Positions 36,878-44,532 of a stretch of 64,000 nt of DNA are shown here, one piece after another. The stretch spans positions 1,018,001 through 1,082,000 of the forward strand of contig NZ_CP012369.1 in NCBI RefSeq assembly GCF_001267405.1, in the 5' to 3' direction. The stretch comes from Moorella thermoacetica. GTDB lineage: Bacteria; Bacillota; DSM-521; Neomoorellales; Neomoorellaceae. Below the pieces are notes generated by a model. It was not told the origin of the DNA and did no database searches. It saw nothing but the letters and a program-made list of their open reading frames with translations. Numbering within the stretch: the stretch's first letter is position 1; every line of letters begins with the position of its first letter. The position numbers were made by a program, and so were the translations under genes.

Positions 36878-36883
36878 TAAGCG

Positions 36884-36914
36884 TAGAAAAACCCTGCTTA
36901 GCAGGGTTTTTCTA
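36884..36914 (+). terminator. Terminator of tRNA-Gln
   Basis: TAGAAAAACCCTGC and GCAGGGTTTTTCTA are perfect 14-bp complements around TTA; the T-run lies inside the right arm. Confidence 0.9.
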
Positions 36915-36918
36915 TTAA

Positions 36919-36958
36919 AATTAAAGGGCTGGCAGCTAATGCTGTCAGCCCTTTAATT
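36919..36958. terminator. Terminator of gltX
   Basis: AATTAAAGGGCTG and CAGCCCTTTAATT pair over 13 bp, extended by CAGC/GCTG after a G-T pair, around TAAT. It ends 10 nt before the gltX stop, so it acts on the leftward transcript. The right arm also follows tRNA-Gln. Confidence 0.8.
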
Positions 36959-36968
36959 ATCTGGTTTT

Positions 36969-38441
36969 TTAAGCCAGGTTTTCCCGGATCCACCTGGCGG
37001 CCCGGTCCAGGCGGGCGAGCACAGTTTCCCGGCCCAGGAGCTCCATAATCTCGAAGAGTCCTGGTCCCATGGTACGGCCGGAGATTGCCAGACGAGTGGG
37101 ATGGAATAACTGTCCTGTGCTTATCCCCTTACCTTCCGCTAGGGAACGATAGGCCTCCTCGGCTGCCTGGGCATTAAATTCAGGGAGGGTAGCTAGTCGT
37201 TCCCGCGCTTCATCCAGCAAAGCCGCAGCCCCGGGCCTGGTAAAGTGTTTACGAATCCCCTTTTCTTCATAATTGGTTACATCAGTAAAGAAGTAACTGG
37301 CGGCATCGGCAACCTCTGCCAGGGTCTTGACCCGGTCGCGGACGGCCGCGATAACGGAGCGGACATAGTTGTAATCCTTCTCGGGTAACGGGTCTGGTAG
37401 TAAACCTTTAGCCTGCAAAAAGGGTAGAGCCAGCCTGGTTATCCGGTCCAGATTGCCTTCTCGCAGGTAGTGGCCATTGATCCAGGTCAGTTTCTTAGTA
37501 TCATAAATGGCGGCGTTCTTGGATACCCGTTCCAGGGAAAATTGCTCGATTATTTTCTCCAGGGGGATAATCTCTTCCTCGCCTTCCGGCGACCAGCCCA
37601 GCAGGGCCAGGTAATTAATGATGGCTTCGGGTAAATACCCCTCATCCCTGTACTCCTCCACCGAAGTAGCCCCGTGGCGTTTACTCAGTTTGCTGCGATC
37701 AGGGGCCAGGATCATAGGTACATGGGCAAAGGCAGGCAGTTCATATGCCAGGGCCTGGTAAACCAAAATCTGCTTAGGGGTATTGGAGAGGTGCTCTTCA
37801 GCCCGGATGATATGGCTGATTTGCATTAAATGGTCATCGATTACCGTAGCAAAATTATAGGTGGGCATACCGTTGGACTTAAAAATAATAAAGTCGTCAA
37901 TGGTCGCATTTTCAAAGGCGACATCGCCGCGGATAAGATCCTTAACGACGGTTGTCCCAGTTTCCGGCACGGCCAGGCGGATGACAGGTTGCCTTCCTTC
38001 CTGTTCCAGGCGGGTCCTGTCGGCAGGAGTGAGGTAACGGCAGCGGCGGTCATACATGGGCGGTCGGCCTTCGGCCTGGGCCTGCCGGCGCCTTTCGGCC
38101 AGCTCTTCAACGGTACAGTAACACAAGTAGGCTTTACCCTCGTTCAACAAGCGGGCGGCCTCCCGGCGATAGAGTTCCAGGCGCTGGGACTGGAGGTAAG
38201 GCCCGAACTGGCCTCCCTTTTCCGGCCCTTCATCCCAATCCAGGCCCAGCCAGCCCATGGCCGCCAGGATTTCCTTATAAGAAGCTTCTGTGGATCGCTC
38301 GGTATCGGTATCATCGATCCGCAGGACAAAGGTACCGTTGTGGTGCCGGGCAAAAAGCCAGTTAAATAAAGCTGTGCGGGCGCCACCGATATGGAGGCTA
38401 CCAGTGGGACTGGGGGCAAAGCGAACCCGAACCTTATTCAA
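36969..38441 (-). CDS. gltX: Glutamyl-tRNA synthetase GltX
   Basis: This class I synthetase of 490 residues charges tRNA-Glu and, in many bacteria lacking GlnRS, also tRNA-Gln. The HIGH-type motif is in [19 protein letters not shown] near residue 9, KMSKS is [10 protein letters not shown] near residue 240, and Cys residues of a zinc-type site appear in YLCYC and DRRCRY. I choose TTG 38441, 10 nt after TAGGAG. A longer open frame to 38570 overlaps the glycosyltransferase gene and has no similarity to the family. It lies 13 nt downstream of the glycosyltransferase gene, next to tRNA-Gln. Confidence 0.93.
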   Translation of the reverse strand: MNKVRVRFAPSPTGSLHIGGARTALFNWLFARHHNGTFVLRIDDTDTERSTEASYKEILAAMGWLGLDWDEGPEKGGQFGPYLQSQRLELYRREAARLLNEGKAYLCYCTVEELAERRRQAQAEGRPPMYDRRCRYLTPADRTRLEQEGRQPVIRLAVPETGTTVVKDLIRGDVAFENATIDDFIIFKSNGMPTYNFATVIDDHLMQISHIIRAEEHLSNTPKQILVYQALAYELPAFAHVPMILAPDRSKLSKRHGATSVEEYRDEGYLPEAIINYLALLGWSPEGEEEIIPLEKIIEQFSLERVSKNAAIYDTKKLTWINGHYLREGNLDRITRLALPFLQAKGLLPDPLPEKDYNYVRSVIAAVRDRVKTLAEVADAASYFFTDVTNYEEKGIRKHFTRPGAAALLDEARERLATLPEFNAQAAEEAYRSLAEGKGISTGQLFHPTRLAISGRTMGPGLFEIMELLGRETVLARLDRAARWIRENLA

Positions 38442-38454
38442 GGTATCAACACTC

Positions 38455-39588
38455 CTATCCAAGTAACTCCTGGTATTGGTCTGCCAGGCGGCGGGCCATA
38501 GTCGCCGCCGCAAGGGAACTAGCATTAAGGCGTCCCTGCCGACCCATTTCCTTACGGAGGCCGGCATCAAGGACCAGTTGTCTTATACGGGCACTGAAGG
38601 TCTCAATATCTAAAGGGACTAAGAAACCATCCCGGCCGTCTTCTACCATTTCCTGCACTCCCCGGGCCCGTACGGCAACTACCGGTAAACCGGCAGCTTT
38701 AGCCTCCCCCACTACCAGGCCCTGGGTCTCGGTAACGGAGGCAAAGACAAATAAATCAGCGCCGGCATAGACGGCTGGCATTTGTTCAAAAGAAAAGGAA
38801 CCGGCAAAGGTAACCGCTTGGGCTATTCCCAGGGAATGGGCCTGGTGCTCTAACTCCCCCTTTAAGGGGCCACTACCTACCAGGACCAGACGGGTCGCCG
38901 GTACCTCGCCATGGATTTTAGCAAAGGCCTGGAGGACAAAAGAGATATTTTTTTCTTTGCCCAAACGGCCTACATGGAGAAGGATGATCTCTTCCCTTGG
39001 AAGCTGCAGGTGACGGCGCAACCAGCCAGTGTCAACATCCTGAAAACGTTCCAGCTCTATTCCTGTGGGAATGCTAACAACTGGTACTTTGAGCCCATTT
39101 TCCTGCAGGTAACGTGCTATAGTATCGGTAGGGGTAATTACCAGCCGGCAGCCGTTGTAAAAGGATAGAGTATAATTCCGGACAACCCGGCGCAGGAGCC
39201 CGGGAGCCAGGGGAAAGTAATGGATATATTCCTCATAAAGGGTGTGATAAGTAGCTACCAGGGGCAGACCCAAGCGGCGGGCCATTCTGACCCCCAACTG
39301 GCCCATCAAAAAGGGGGAATGTACGTGGATCAAATCGATTCCCAGCTGTCGTAAGGTATTGGTAAGGCCCGGCGCTACCGGGATGGCTAGGGCAAACTCT
39401 TTAAAGGTCGGCGCCCTGAAGGAACGAAAACGGTAGATATCCCTTTCAGGATCATGGTGACCATAAGCTGGGGCAAAGATTACCACCCTGTGTCCCAGGG
39501 CCCGGAGTTCCCTGCTGAAGGTAACTACCGATCTGACGACACCACTCGTATAGGGCAGGTAGCTATCGGTAAATATACCAATATGCAA
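38455..39588 (-). CDS. Glycosyltransferase family 4
   Basis: This 377-residue GT-B enzyme has the N-terminal [21 protein letters not shown] segment typical of lipid or mannosyl-type GT4 enzymes (PimA/diacylglycerol glucosyltransferase-like). The donor-binding domain carries [20 protein letters not shown] and the E-x7-E-type motif [19 protein letters not shown]. It probably transfers a nucleotide-sugar residue to a lipid at the inner membrane face; donor and acceptor are not determined. It precedes gltX closely and follows the CBS gene on the same strand. Confidence 0.87.
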   Translation of the reverse strand: MHIGIFTDSYLPYTSGVVRSVVTFSRELRALGHRVVIFAPAYGHHDPERDIYRFRSFRAPTFKEFALAIPVAPGLTNTLRQLGIDLIHVHSPFLMGQLGVRMARRLGLPLVATYHTLYEEYIHYFPLAPGLLRRVVRNYTLSFYNGCRLVITPTDTIARYLQENGLKVPVVSIPTGIELERFQDVDTGWLRRHLQLPREEIILLHVGRLGKEKNISFVLQAFAKIHGEVPATRLVLVGSGPLKGELEHQAHSLGIAQAVTFAGSFSFEQMPAVYAGADLFVFASVTETQGLVVGEAKAAGLPVVAVRARGVQEMVEDGRDGFLVPLDIETFSARIRQLVLDAGLRKEMGRQGRLNASSLAAATMARRLADQYQELLG

Positions 39589-39604
39589 TTAAGGATACCC
39601 CTCT

Positions 39605-40060
39605 CTAAGGGGTATTCCTGGCTACGGCCTGGACAATATCGTGGCGCCGTACCAGGCCCACCAGACGATCCTGACTGGTAATGGGTACCTGCTTTATTCT
39701 GTGGTCGGTCATTAAACCGGCAACTTCGGCGATTGTAGCTTCCTCGTTGGCCGTAATGACCTTACGGGTCATAATCTCCTTCACCGGCCTGGAGGTTAGG
39801 GTTTTAATCTTCGCATTTAGATCGCTGGTGTCTTCCAGGACAAAGACCGAGTTGAAAAGGTCTACGTATACCGGCCGCCGCTGGCGGATGGCAGCCATGA
39901 TATCACCATCGGTGACGATCCCCTGGAGCTTACCCTTTTGATCTACCACAACGGCGCAGGTAATGCCCTTCTCCAAAAAGAGTTTAACAACATCCCCTAC
40001 CGGGTCTTCCGGGTGGACCACTACCACATCGGTGGTCATAATATCCCTGGCCAGGATCAT
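39605..40060 (-). CDS. Tandem CBS-domain protein
   Basis: This protein of 151 residues is almost entirely two CBS motifs (MTTDVVVVHPEDPVGDVVKLF with LQGIVTDGDIMAA, and IMTRKVITANEEATIAEVAG with LVGLVRRHDIVQAVA). Such stand-alone pairs bind adenosine nucleotides and regulate other proteins. The partner is not evident; a HAD protein lies just upstream on the same strand and a CBS-ACT protein lies divergently. GGAGGGAG precedes the ATG. Confidence 0.85.
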   Translation of the reverse strand: MILARDIMTTDVVVVHPEDPVGDVVKLFLEKGITCAVVVDQKGKLQGIVTDGDIMAAIRQRRPVYVDLFNSVFVLEDTSDLNAKIKTLTSRPVKEIMTRKVITANEEATIAEVAGLMTDHRIKQVPITSQDRLVGLVRRHDIVQAVARNTP

Positions 40061-40092
40061 GGGTCTCCCTCCTTACTGAAGTTATTATAGCA

Positions 40093-40560
40093 CTATGGCC
40101 GTAAGGTAGCTACTACCCGCTTTGGTTTTAAGAGGAAATCCAGGGCCGCCAGGATATCGCTGAAAACAACGTCGGCAACCTGGAGGGCCCTGCCCGAGGA
40201 ACCCTCCGGCCCGAGGACAAGTAAACCCAAGGCGGCCCGGGTGAGCATCTGGACGTCGTTATTACCATTGCCAATGGCAGCCGTATGCTCTGCTCCCAGG
40301 CGGACCACCAGGCGCTCCTTGTCCTCTCCCCCTTGCAACTGGTCGACTTTCATTAACTGCACGGGGAGGTCCCGGCAGGCCAAAGCTGCCGTACCAAAGG
40401 TATCGGCCGTGAGGACGTAGAGTTTTACATCAGTGGCCAGGGCTTGCAGGCGCGGGGCTACCCCCGGAAGGAGTTCCCCATCGCAGGCTATGGTGCCGTT
40501 AAAATCCAAGACTACCTGGTTAATAATAATTTTTTGCCCCGGTAGAGCGTAAGCCAGCAT
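40093..40560 (-). CDS. HAD-superfamily protein (soluble P-type ATPase-like)
   Basis: This 155-residue protein of the COG4087 type has motif I as VVLDFNGTIACDG near residue 17, motif II as LTADTFG and the late acidic motif as IGNGNNDVQML. The second residue expected to be Asp in phosphatase motif I (DxD) is Asn here, as in P-type ATPase relatives, so ordinary phosphatase activity is doubtful. No membrane segment is present. It lies between two CBS-domain genes. It may be a regulatory phospho-aspartyl protein; that is inference. Confidence 0.8.
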   Translation of the reverse strand: MLAYALPGQKIIINQVVLDFNGTIACDGELLPGVAPRLQALATDVKLYVLTADTFGTAALACRDLPVQLMKVDQLQGGEDKERLVVRLGAEHTAAIGNGNNDVQMLTRAALGLLVLGPEGSSGRALQVADVVFSDILAALDFLLKPKRVVATLRP

Positions 40561-40670
40561 CTAGTCTCCCCCCCTCCAAAAATATTTATAATCTTCTCCC
40601 CGCGCCGGCAGGATTTATAAAGGGCTAACCGAAATAGATTCTTAGACCATTGACAAGGAGGTTGGTCAGG

Positions 40671-41315
40671 ATGTTTGTCCGGGACCATATGACTCCCGAC
40701 CCTATTACCGTTACCAAAGAGACATCTGTCCTGGATGCTCTGGAGCTAATGAAGAAAAATAAAATCCGGCGCCTCCCGGTGATCCAGGATGGACGCCTTA
40801 TCGGGCTAGTAACCGAACGTGATATCCTGAGGGTTTCACCCTCTCCTGCTTCCACCCTGAGTGTTTTTGAAGTTAACTACCTGGTTGCCAAGATGACCGT
40901 TAAGGACGCCATGATTAAACGCCCGGTTACCGTTCCCCCGGATATGACCATTGAAGAAGCAGCCCTTTTAATGCGGGAGCATAAGATTGATAACCTCCTG
41001 GTAATGGAAAAAGAGAGACTGGTGGGCATCATTACCCAGACTGATCTCTTCGAAGCCCTGATTAAACTCTTCGGCTTGCGACGGCCGGGTATCCGCCTGA
41101 CCCTGAAGGTAGTGGACCGCATCGGAGTCCTGGCTGATATTGCCCGGCTGGTCAAGGAGGCCGGCATCAACATTATCAATGTCGCTAACCGCCATAAAGA
41201 CGATATCTATACCTATGTTGTCCTGCGGCTGGCAACGGATGATGTGAGTAGTCTCCTGCCGGCCCTTGAAGACCGGGGTTACCAGGTTGTACATGTTAGT
41301 TCTTATAACGGCTAA
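40671..41315 (+). CDS. CBS-CBS-ACT protein (AcuB-like)
   Basis: This 214-residue protein has two CBS domains (residues 1-135; FVRDHMTPDPITV and VKDAMIKRPVTVP start them) followed by an ACT domain (about 145-214; IRLTLKVVDRIGVLADIARL). This is the AcuB-type architecture linked in other Firmicutes to acetoin or acetate metabolism; here the ligand is unknown. I choose ATG 40671, 10 nt after AAGGAGG, over TTG 40650, which lies upstream of the ribosome site. It is divergent from the HAD gene, sharing a 110-nt promoter region. Confidence 0.87.
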   Translation: MFVRDHMTPDPITVTKETSVLDALELMKKNKIRRLPVIQDGRLIGLVTERDILRVSPSPASTLSVFEVNYLVAKMTVKDAMIKRPVTVPPDMTIEEAALLMREHKIDNLLVMEKERLVGIITQTDLFEALIKLFGLRRPGIRLTLKVVDRIGVLADIARLVKEAGINIINVANRHKDDIYTYVVLRLATDDVSSLLPALEDRGYQVVHVSSYNG

Positions 41316-41356
41316 AGCCCTTCACTATTTAAATCCCAGTTAGCGGGAACTCTATT

Positions 41357-41379
41357 ACGGCCTTAAGGGGCCGTTTTTT
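41357..41379 (+). terminator. Terminator of the CBS-ACT gene
   Basis: ACGGCC and GGCCGT pair over 6 bp around TTAAGG, followed by six T residues. It overlaps the nrdJ stop codon on the other strand. Confidence 0.85.
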
Positions 41380-43675
41380 AACCGCATTTACTGAAACCGC
41401 AGCTACAGGTAACACAACCTTCCTGGAAATAGAGGGTTGAGCCACATTCGGGGCAGATACCCCTGGCGATAAGCTCGGCCTCCTCGGCGGCGCTCAGGGG
41501 ATTTAGAACCGGAGTCGCAGCATCGGCGGTGGCACTAATTTCGGCCAGGGCTTTATCGCTGAAATCGGGAGGTACCTGATAGGGACCGTGGTCGTGCCAG
41601 TTTTTCAACTCCCGGGCCAGGACGCGGCCGATGATATCCGGGCAAGACTTGCCAATTATACTTTTATCGGTGGCCCGGCGGCGTAAAAAGTTAGGACAAC
41701 TGACGGAAGTAAGCTGGTCGATTATGGCCTCCGGGGCGATGTTGGCCCGCAGGGCCAGGGAAATAAGCCGGCTGACACCTTCGGTAAAACCACTGCAGCC
41801 GCCGGAGGAACCGGTGGTGGCAAAGGTTTCGATTAAACCTTCACGATCATAATTGACGGTAATGTACATTTTACCGCATCCGGTCTTCACCTGCTCGGTG
41901 ACACCACAGGTACGCTTGGGCCGCGGCCGGGGATAGGTTTTCTCCCTGGCCGGTTCCCTATCCCTGACAGGTTTATTTTTAGCCCCTGTAATCAGGACCT
42001 CCTTTTCCCGGCTGCCGGAGCGGTAAACGGTAACGCCTTTGCATCCCAGCTGATAGGCCAGTTCATAGGCTCGGCGCACATCCTCCCTGGTGGCCTCGGA
42101 GGGGAAGTTAACTGTTTTGGAAACGGCGTTATCAGTACTGGCCTGGAAGGCTGCTTGCATACGTATATGCCATTCCGGGCTGATCTCCAGGGCGGTAACA
42201 AACACCCGGCGCATCTCCGGCGGGATATATTCAATTTCACTAACCCTGGCACCGGCGGCGATGCGATTAAAAATCGACCGGGCTTGTTCCGGAGGAAAGT
42301 TTTCTTCGACATAAGCCTGGAAAACAGGATTTACTTCTACCAGGCTGGCCCCGTCCAGTACGTTTTTGGTATAAGCCAGGGCAAAGACAGGTTCAATACC
42401 CGAAGTGGTGCCGGCAATCATACTGATGGTACCGGTCGGGGCAATGGTGGTGCAGGTGGCGTTGCGGAGCTGTTGCCCCCGGTAAATGCTTTTATCAATG
42501 TTCGGGAAGCTGCCTCGCTCGCCCGCCAGATCCCGGGAAGCTCCATGGGCCTCCTTCTGGATAAAGGCCATAACTTTACGGCCCAGTTCCACGGCTTCTT
42601 CGGAATCGTAGGGTAGCCGGAGCTGGAAGAGCATATCGGCCCACCCCATGACCCCCAGGCCGATCTTGCGATTTCCTCGGACCATGACGCTAATCTTTTC
42701 CAGGGGGAACTCATTAATCTCAATGACATTGTCCAGGAAGCGTACCGCCAGGCGGACCGTATCGGCCAGCTTGTCCCAGTTAACTCCCCCATCCCGGACC
42801 ATATTAGCCAGGTTCACGGAGCCAAGGTTACAGGCCTCGTAGGGGAGGAGCGGTTGTTCACCACAGGGGTTGGTAGCCTCGATTTCGCCCAGCTCGGGGG
42901 TGGGATTATCCTCATTGAGGCGGTCCAAAAAGATGATGCCCGGCTCCCCGTTCGCCCAGGCATGGTTGACAATCTCGGCAAATACCTCTTGCGCTTTTAA
43001 CCTTTGATACACCCGGCCTTCGAATTTTAGTTCATAGTAATCGTCCCGGGCCAGGGCGTCCATGAATTCCCTGGTCAGGCCTACAGAGATGTTAAAGTTA
43101 GTCAGTTCATTGTTATTTTCTTTGCAGGAGATAAACTCCAGGATGTCTGGGTGATCAACCCGCAGGATGCCCATGTTGGCCCCCCGTCTGGTCCCTCCCT
43201 GCTTAATGGCTTCGGTGGCAGCATTAAAGACCTTCATAAAGGACACAGGACCAGAGGCGACACCGCCGGTGGAGCGGACAGGACTGTTCTTGGGACGCAG
43301 ACGGCTAAAGGAAAAGCCTGTCCCTCCCCCGCTCTTATGAATCAGGGCCGCATCCTTCACAGCCGTAAAAATGGCATCCATGCTGTCATCCACGGGTAAC
43401 ACAAAACAAGCCGAGAGTTGGCCCAGCTCCCGGCCGGCATTCATCAAGGTCGGGCTGTTGGGGAGAAAGTCCCAACTGGTCATGAGCCGGTAGAAGCGGT
43501 CGGCATATTCTTCCACCTGAGCTTCTGTGAGGGCGGGATTAAAAATCCTTTCGGCCCCTGCCACTGCTGCTGCTACCCGGCGGAACATCTCTTCCGGTGT
43601 TTCCACCGGAACGCCGTTTTCTTTCTTCAGGTAGCGTTTTTCGAGGATAGTCCGGGCATTGTCGGTAATTTTCAT
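41378..43675 (-). CDS. nrdJ: Adenosylcobalamin-dependent ribonucleotide reductase (class II)
   Basis: This 765-residue enzyme makes deoxyribonucleotides using adenosylcobalamin, the product of the operon at the left of the window. Family features are NSPTLMNAGRELGQLSACFVLP near residue 75, the active-site set NPCGEQPLLPYEACNLGSVNL, CTTIAPTGTISMIAGTTSGI and the C-terminal zinc-ribbon-like CPECGSTLYFQEGC with CSCGFSKCG. I place the start at ATG 43675, 4 nt after GGTGGAG; the ATG 15 nt upstream has no ribosome site. Three DnaA-box-like sequences lie 35-64 nt upstream. Confidence 0.94.
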   Translation of the reverse strand: MKITDNARTILEKRYLKKENGVPVETPEEMFRRVAAAVAGAERIFNPALTEAQVEEYADRFYRLMTSWDFLPNSPTLMNAGRELGQLSACFVLPVDDSMDAIFTAVKDAALIHKSGGGTGFSFSRLRPKNSPVRSTGGVASGPVSFMKVFNAATEAIKQGGTRRGANMGILRVDHPDILEFISCKENNNELTNFNISVGLTREFMDALARDDYYELKFEGRVYQRLKAQEVFAEIVNHAWANGEPGIIFLDRLNEDNPTPELGEIEATNPCGEQPLLPYEACNLGSVNLANMVRDGGVNWDKLADTVRLAVRFLDNVIEINEFPLEKISVMVRGNRKIGLGVMGWADMLFQLRLPYDSEEAVELGRKVMAFIQKEAHGASRDLAGERGSFPNIDKSIYRGQQLRNATCTTIAPTGTISMIAGTTSGIEPVFALAYTKNVLDGASLVEVNPVFQAYVEENFPPEQARSIFNRIAAGARVSEIEYIPPEMRRVFVTALEISPEWHIRMQAAFQASTDNAVSKTVNFPSEATREDVRRAYELAYQLGCKGVTVYRSGSREKEVLITGAKNKPVRDREPAREKTYPRPRPKRTCGVTEQVKTGCGKMYITVNYDREGLIETFATTGSSGGCSGFTEGVSRLISLALRANIAPEAIIDQLTSVSCPNFLRRRATDKSIIGKSCPDIIGRVLARELKNWHDHGPYQVPPDFSDKALAEISATADAATPVLNPLSAAEEAELIARGICPECGSTLYFQEGCVTCSCGFSKCG

Positions 43676-43709
43676 TTCTCCACCATCCATAATATGACAT
43701 CAATAGAAG

Positions 43710-43739
43710 TTATCTACAATGTTATCCACTTTATCCACT
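43710..43739. promoter_or_regulatory. Cluster of three DnaA-box-like 9-mers upstream of nrdJ
   Basis: TTATCTACA (43710), TTATCCACT (43722) and TTATCCACT (43731) each differ from TTATCCACA by one base. All have the same orientation, with start spacings of 12 and 9 nt. They occupy the short gap between the kinase stop and the nrdJ start. Confidence 0.6.
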
Positions 43740-43750
43740 GGTTCCAGTTT

Positions 43751-44455
43751 TTAAGATGCAGGTAAATGGATGCTGAAACAACTCCCCTCTCCCACTTTAC
43801 TTTTAACCTTTATTTTACCACCATGGCCCTTGATGATACGGTTGCTTAAGGTTAAACCCAGGCCGGTGCCATTTTCCTTGGTGGTATAAAAGGGCTCAAA
43901 AATTAGCTTGAGCTGATCCGGGAGGATCCCGGGACCAGTATCACTAATGGTGGTAACTACCTCCTTCGCTTTTTTATCTAAATAACAGCAGACGGTTACC
44001 TTGCCCCCCGGACCGGCAGCGTGGAGGGCGTTGGAAGTGAGGTTCAGGATCACCTGTTTAATCTGGGCGGGATCCAGGCATAAAAGGGGCAGATCATGGG
44101 CCAGGTGTTGCTCCAGTTTTACTTCATTCATGATGGCTTCCTGCTCCGCCAGGAGTAAAGCCTCGGTCACCAGCTGGTCGAAGGATACTATCTGCAACTG
44201 GGGTTGAGAGGGTTTGGACAGGGAAAGGAATTCCTTAATAATATTATTTATGCGATCGAGTTCGTCCAGCATGATTTCGAAGTATTCCTGTTCTGGTGCC
44301 CCGGGGTCGTATTTACTCCGGAGTAATTGGAGAAACCCCCTGATAGAAGTCAAGGGATTACGGATTTCATGGGCCATACCAGCGGCCAGTTCACCGATGA
44401 TGGCCAGCTTTTCTGTTAGATATTCCCGATCTTCTTCCGGAAAGGAATAAACCAT
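43751..44455 (-). CDS. Soluble sensor histidine kinase, sporulation/NtrB type
   Basis: This 234-residue kinase consists of HisKA plus HATPase_c only. The phospho-acceptor His lies in GMAHEIRNPLTSIRGF near residue 28. NLTSNALHAAGPGG, DTGPGILPDQLKLIFEPFYTTK and GTGLGLTLSNRIIKGHGG complete the ATP site. No membrane span or PAS domain is present, so the input must come from a partner or the N-terminal 20 residues. The core resembles the KinA-E/NtrB group that feeds Spo0F in spore formers; that role is inference. The ribosome site GAGAGG lies just before the ATG. Confidence 0.85.
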   Translation of the reverse strand: MVYSFPEEDREYLTEKLAIIGELAAGMAHEIRNPLTSIRGFLQLLRSKYDPGAPEQEYFEIMLDELDRINNIIKEFLSLSKPSQPQLQIVSFDQLVTEALLLAEQEAIMNEVKLEQHLAHDLPLLCLDPAQIKQVILNLTSNALHAAGPGGKVTVCCYLDKKAKEVVTTISDTGPGILPDQLKLIFEPFYTTKENGTGLGLTLSNRIIKGHGGKIKVKSKVGEGSCFSIHLPAS

Positions 44456-44532
44456 GATCCTCTCACTCCCTGGAACTCGGCCTGAAAAATATTAGTTCCA
44501 CACCATGTTCAATTTCTCCTTCCCGGTGATTA

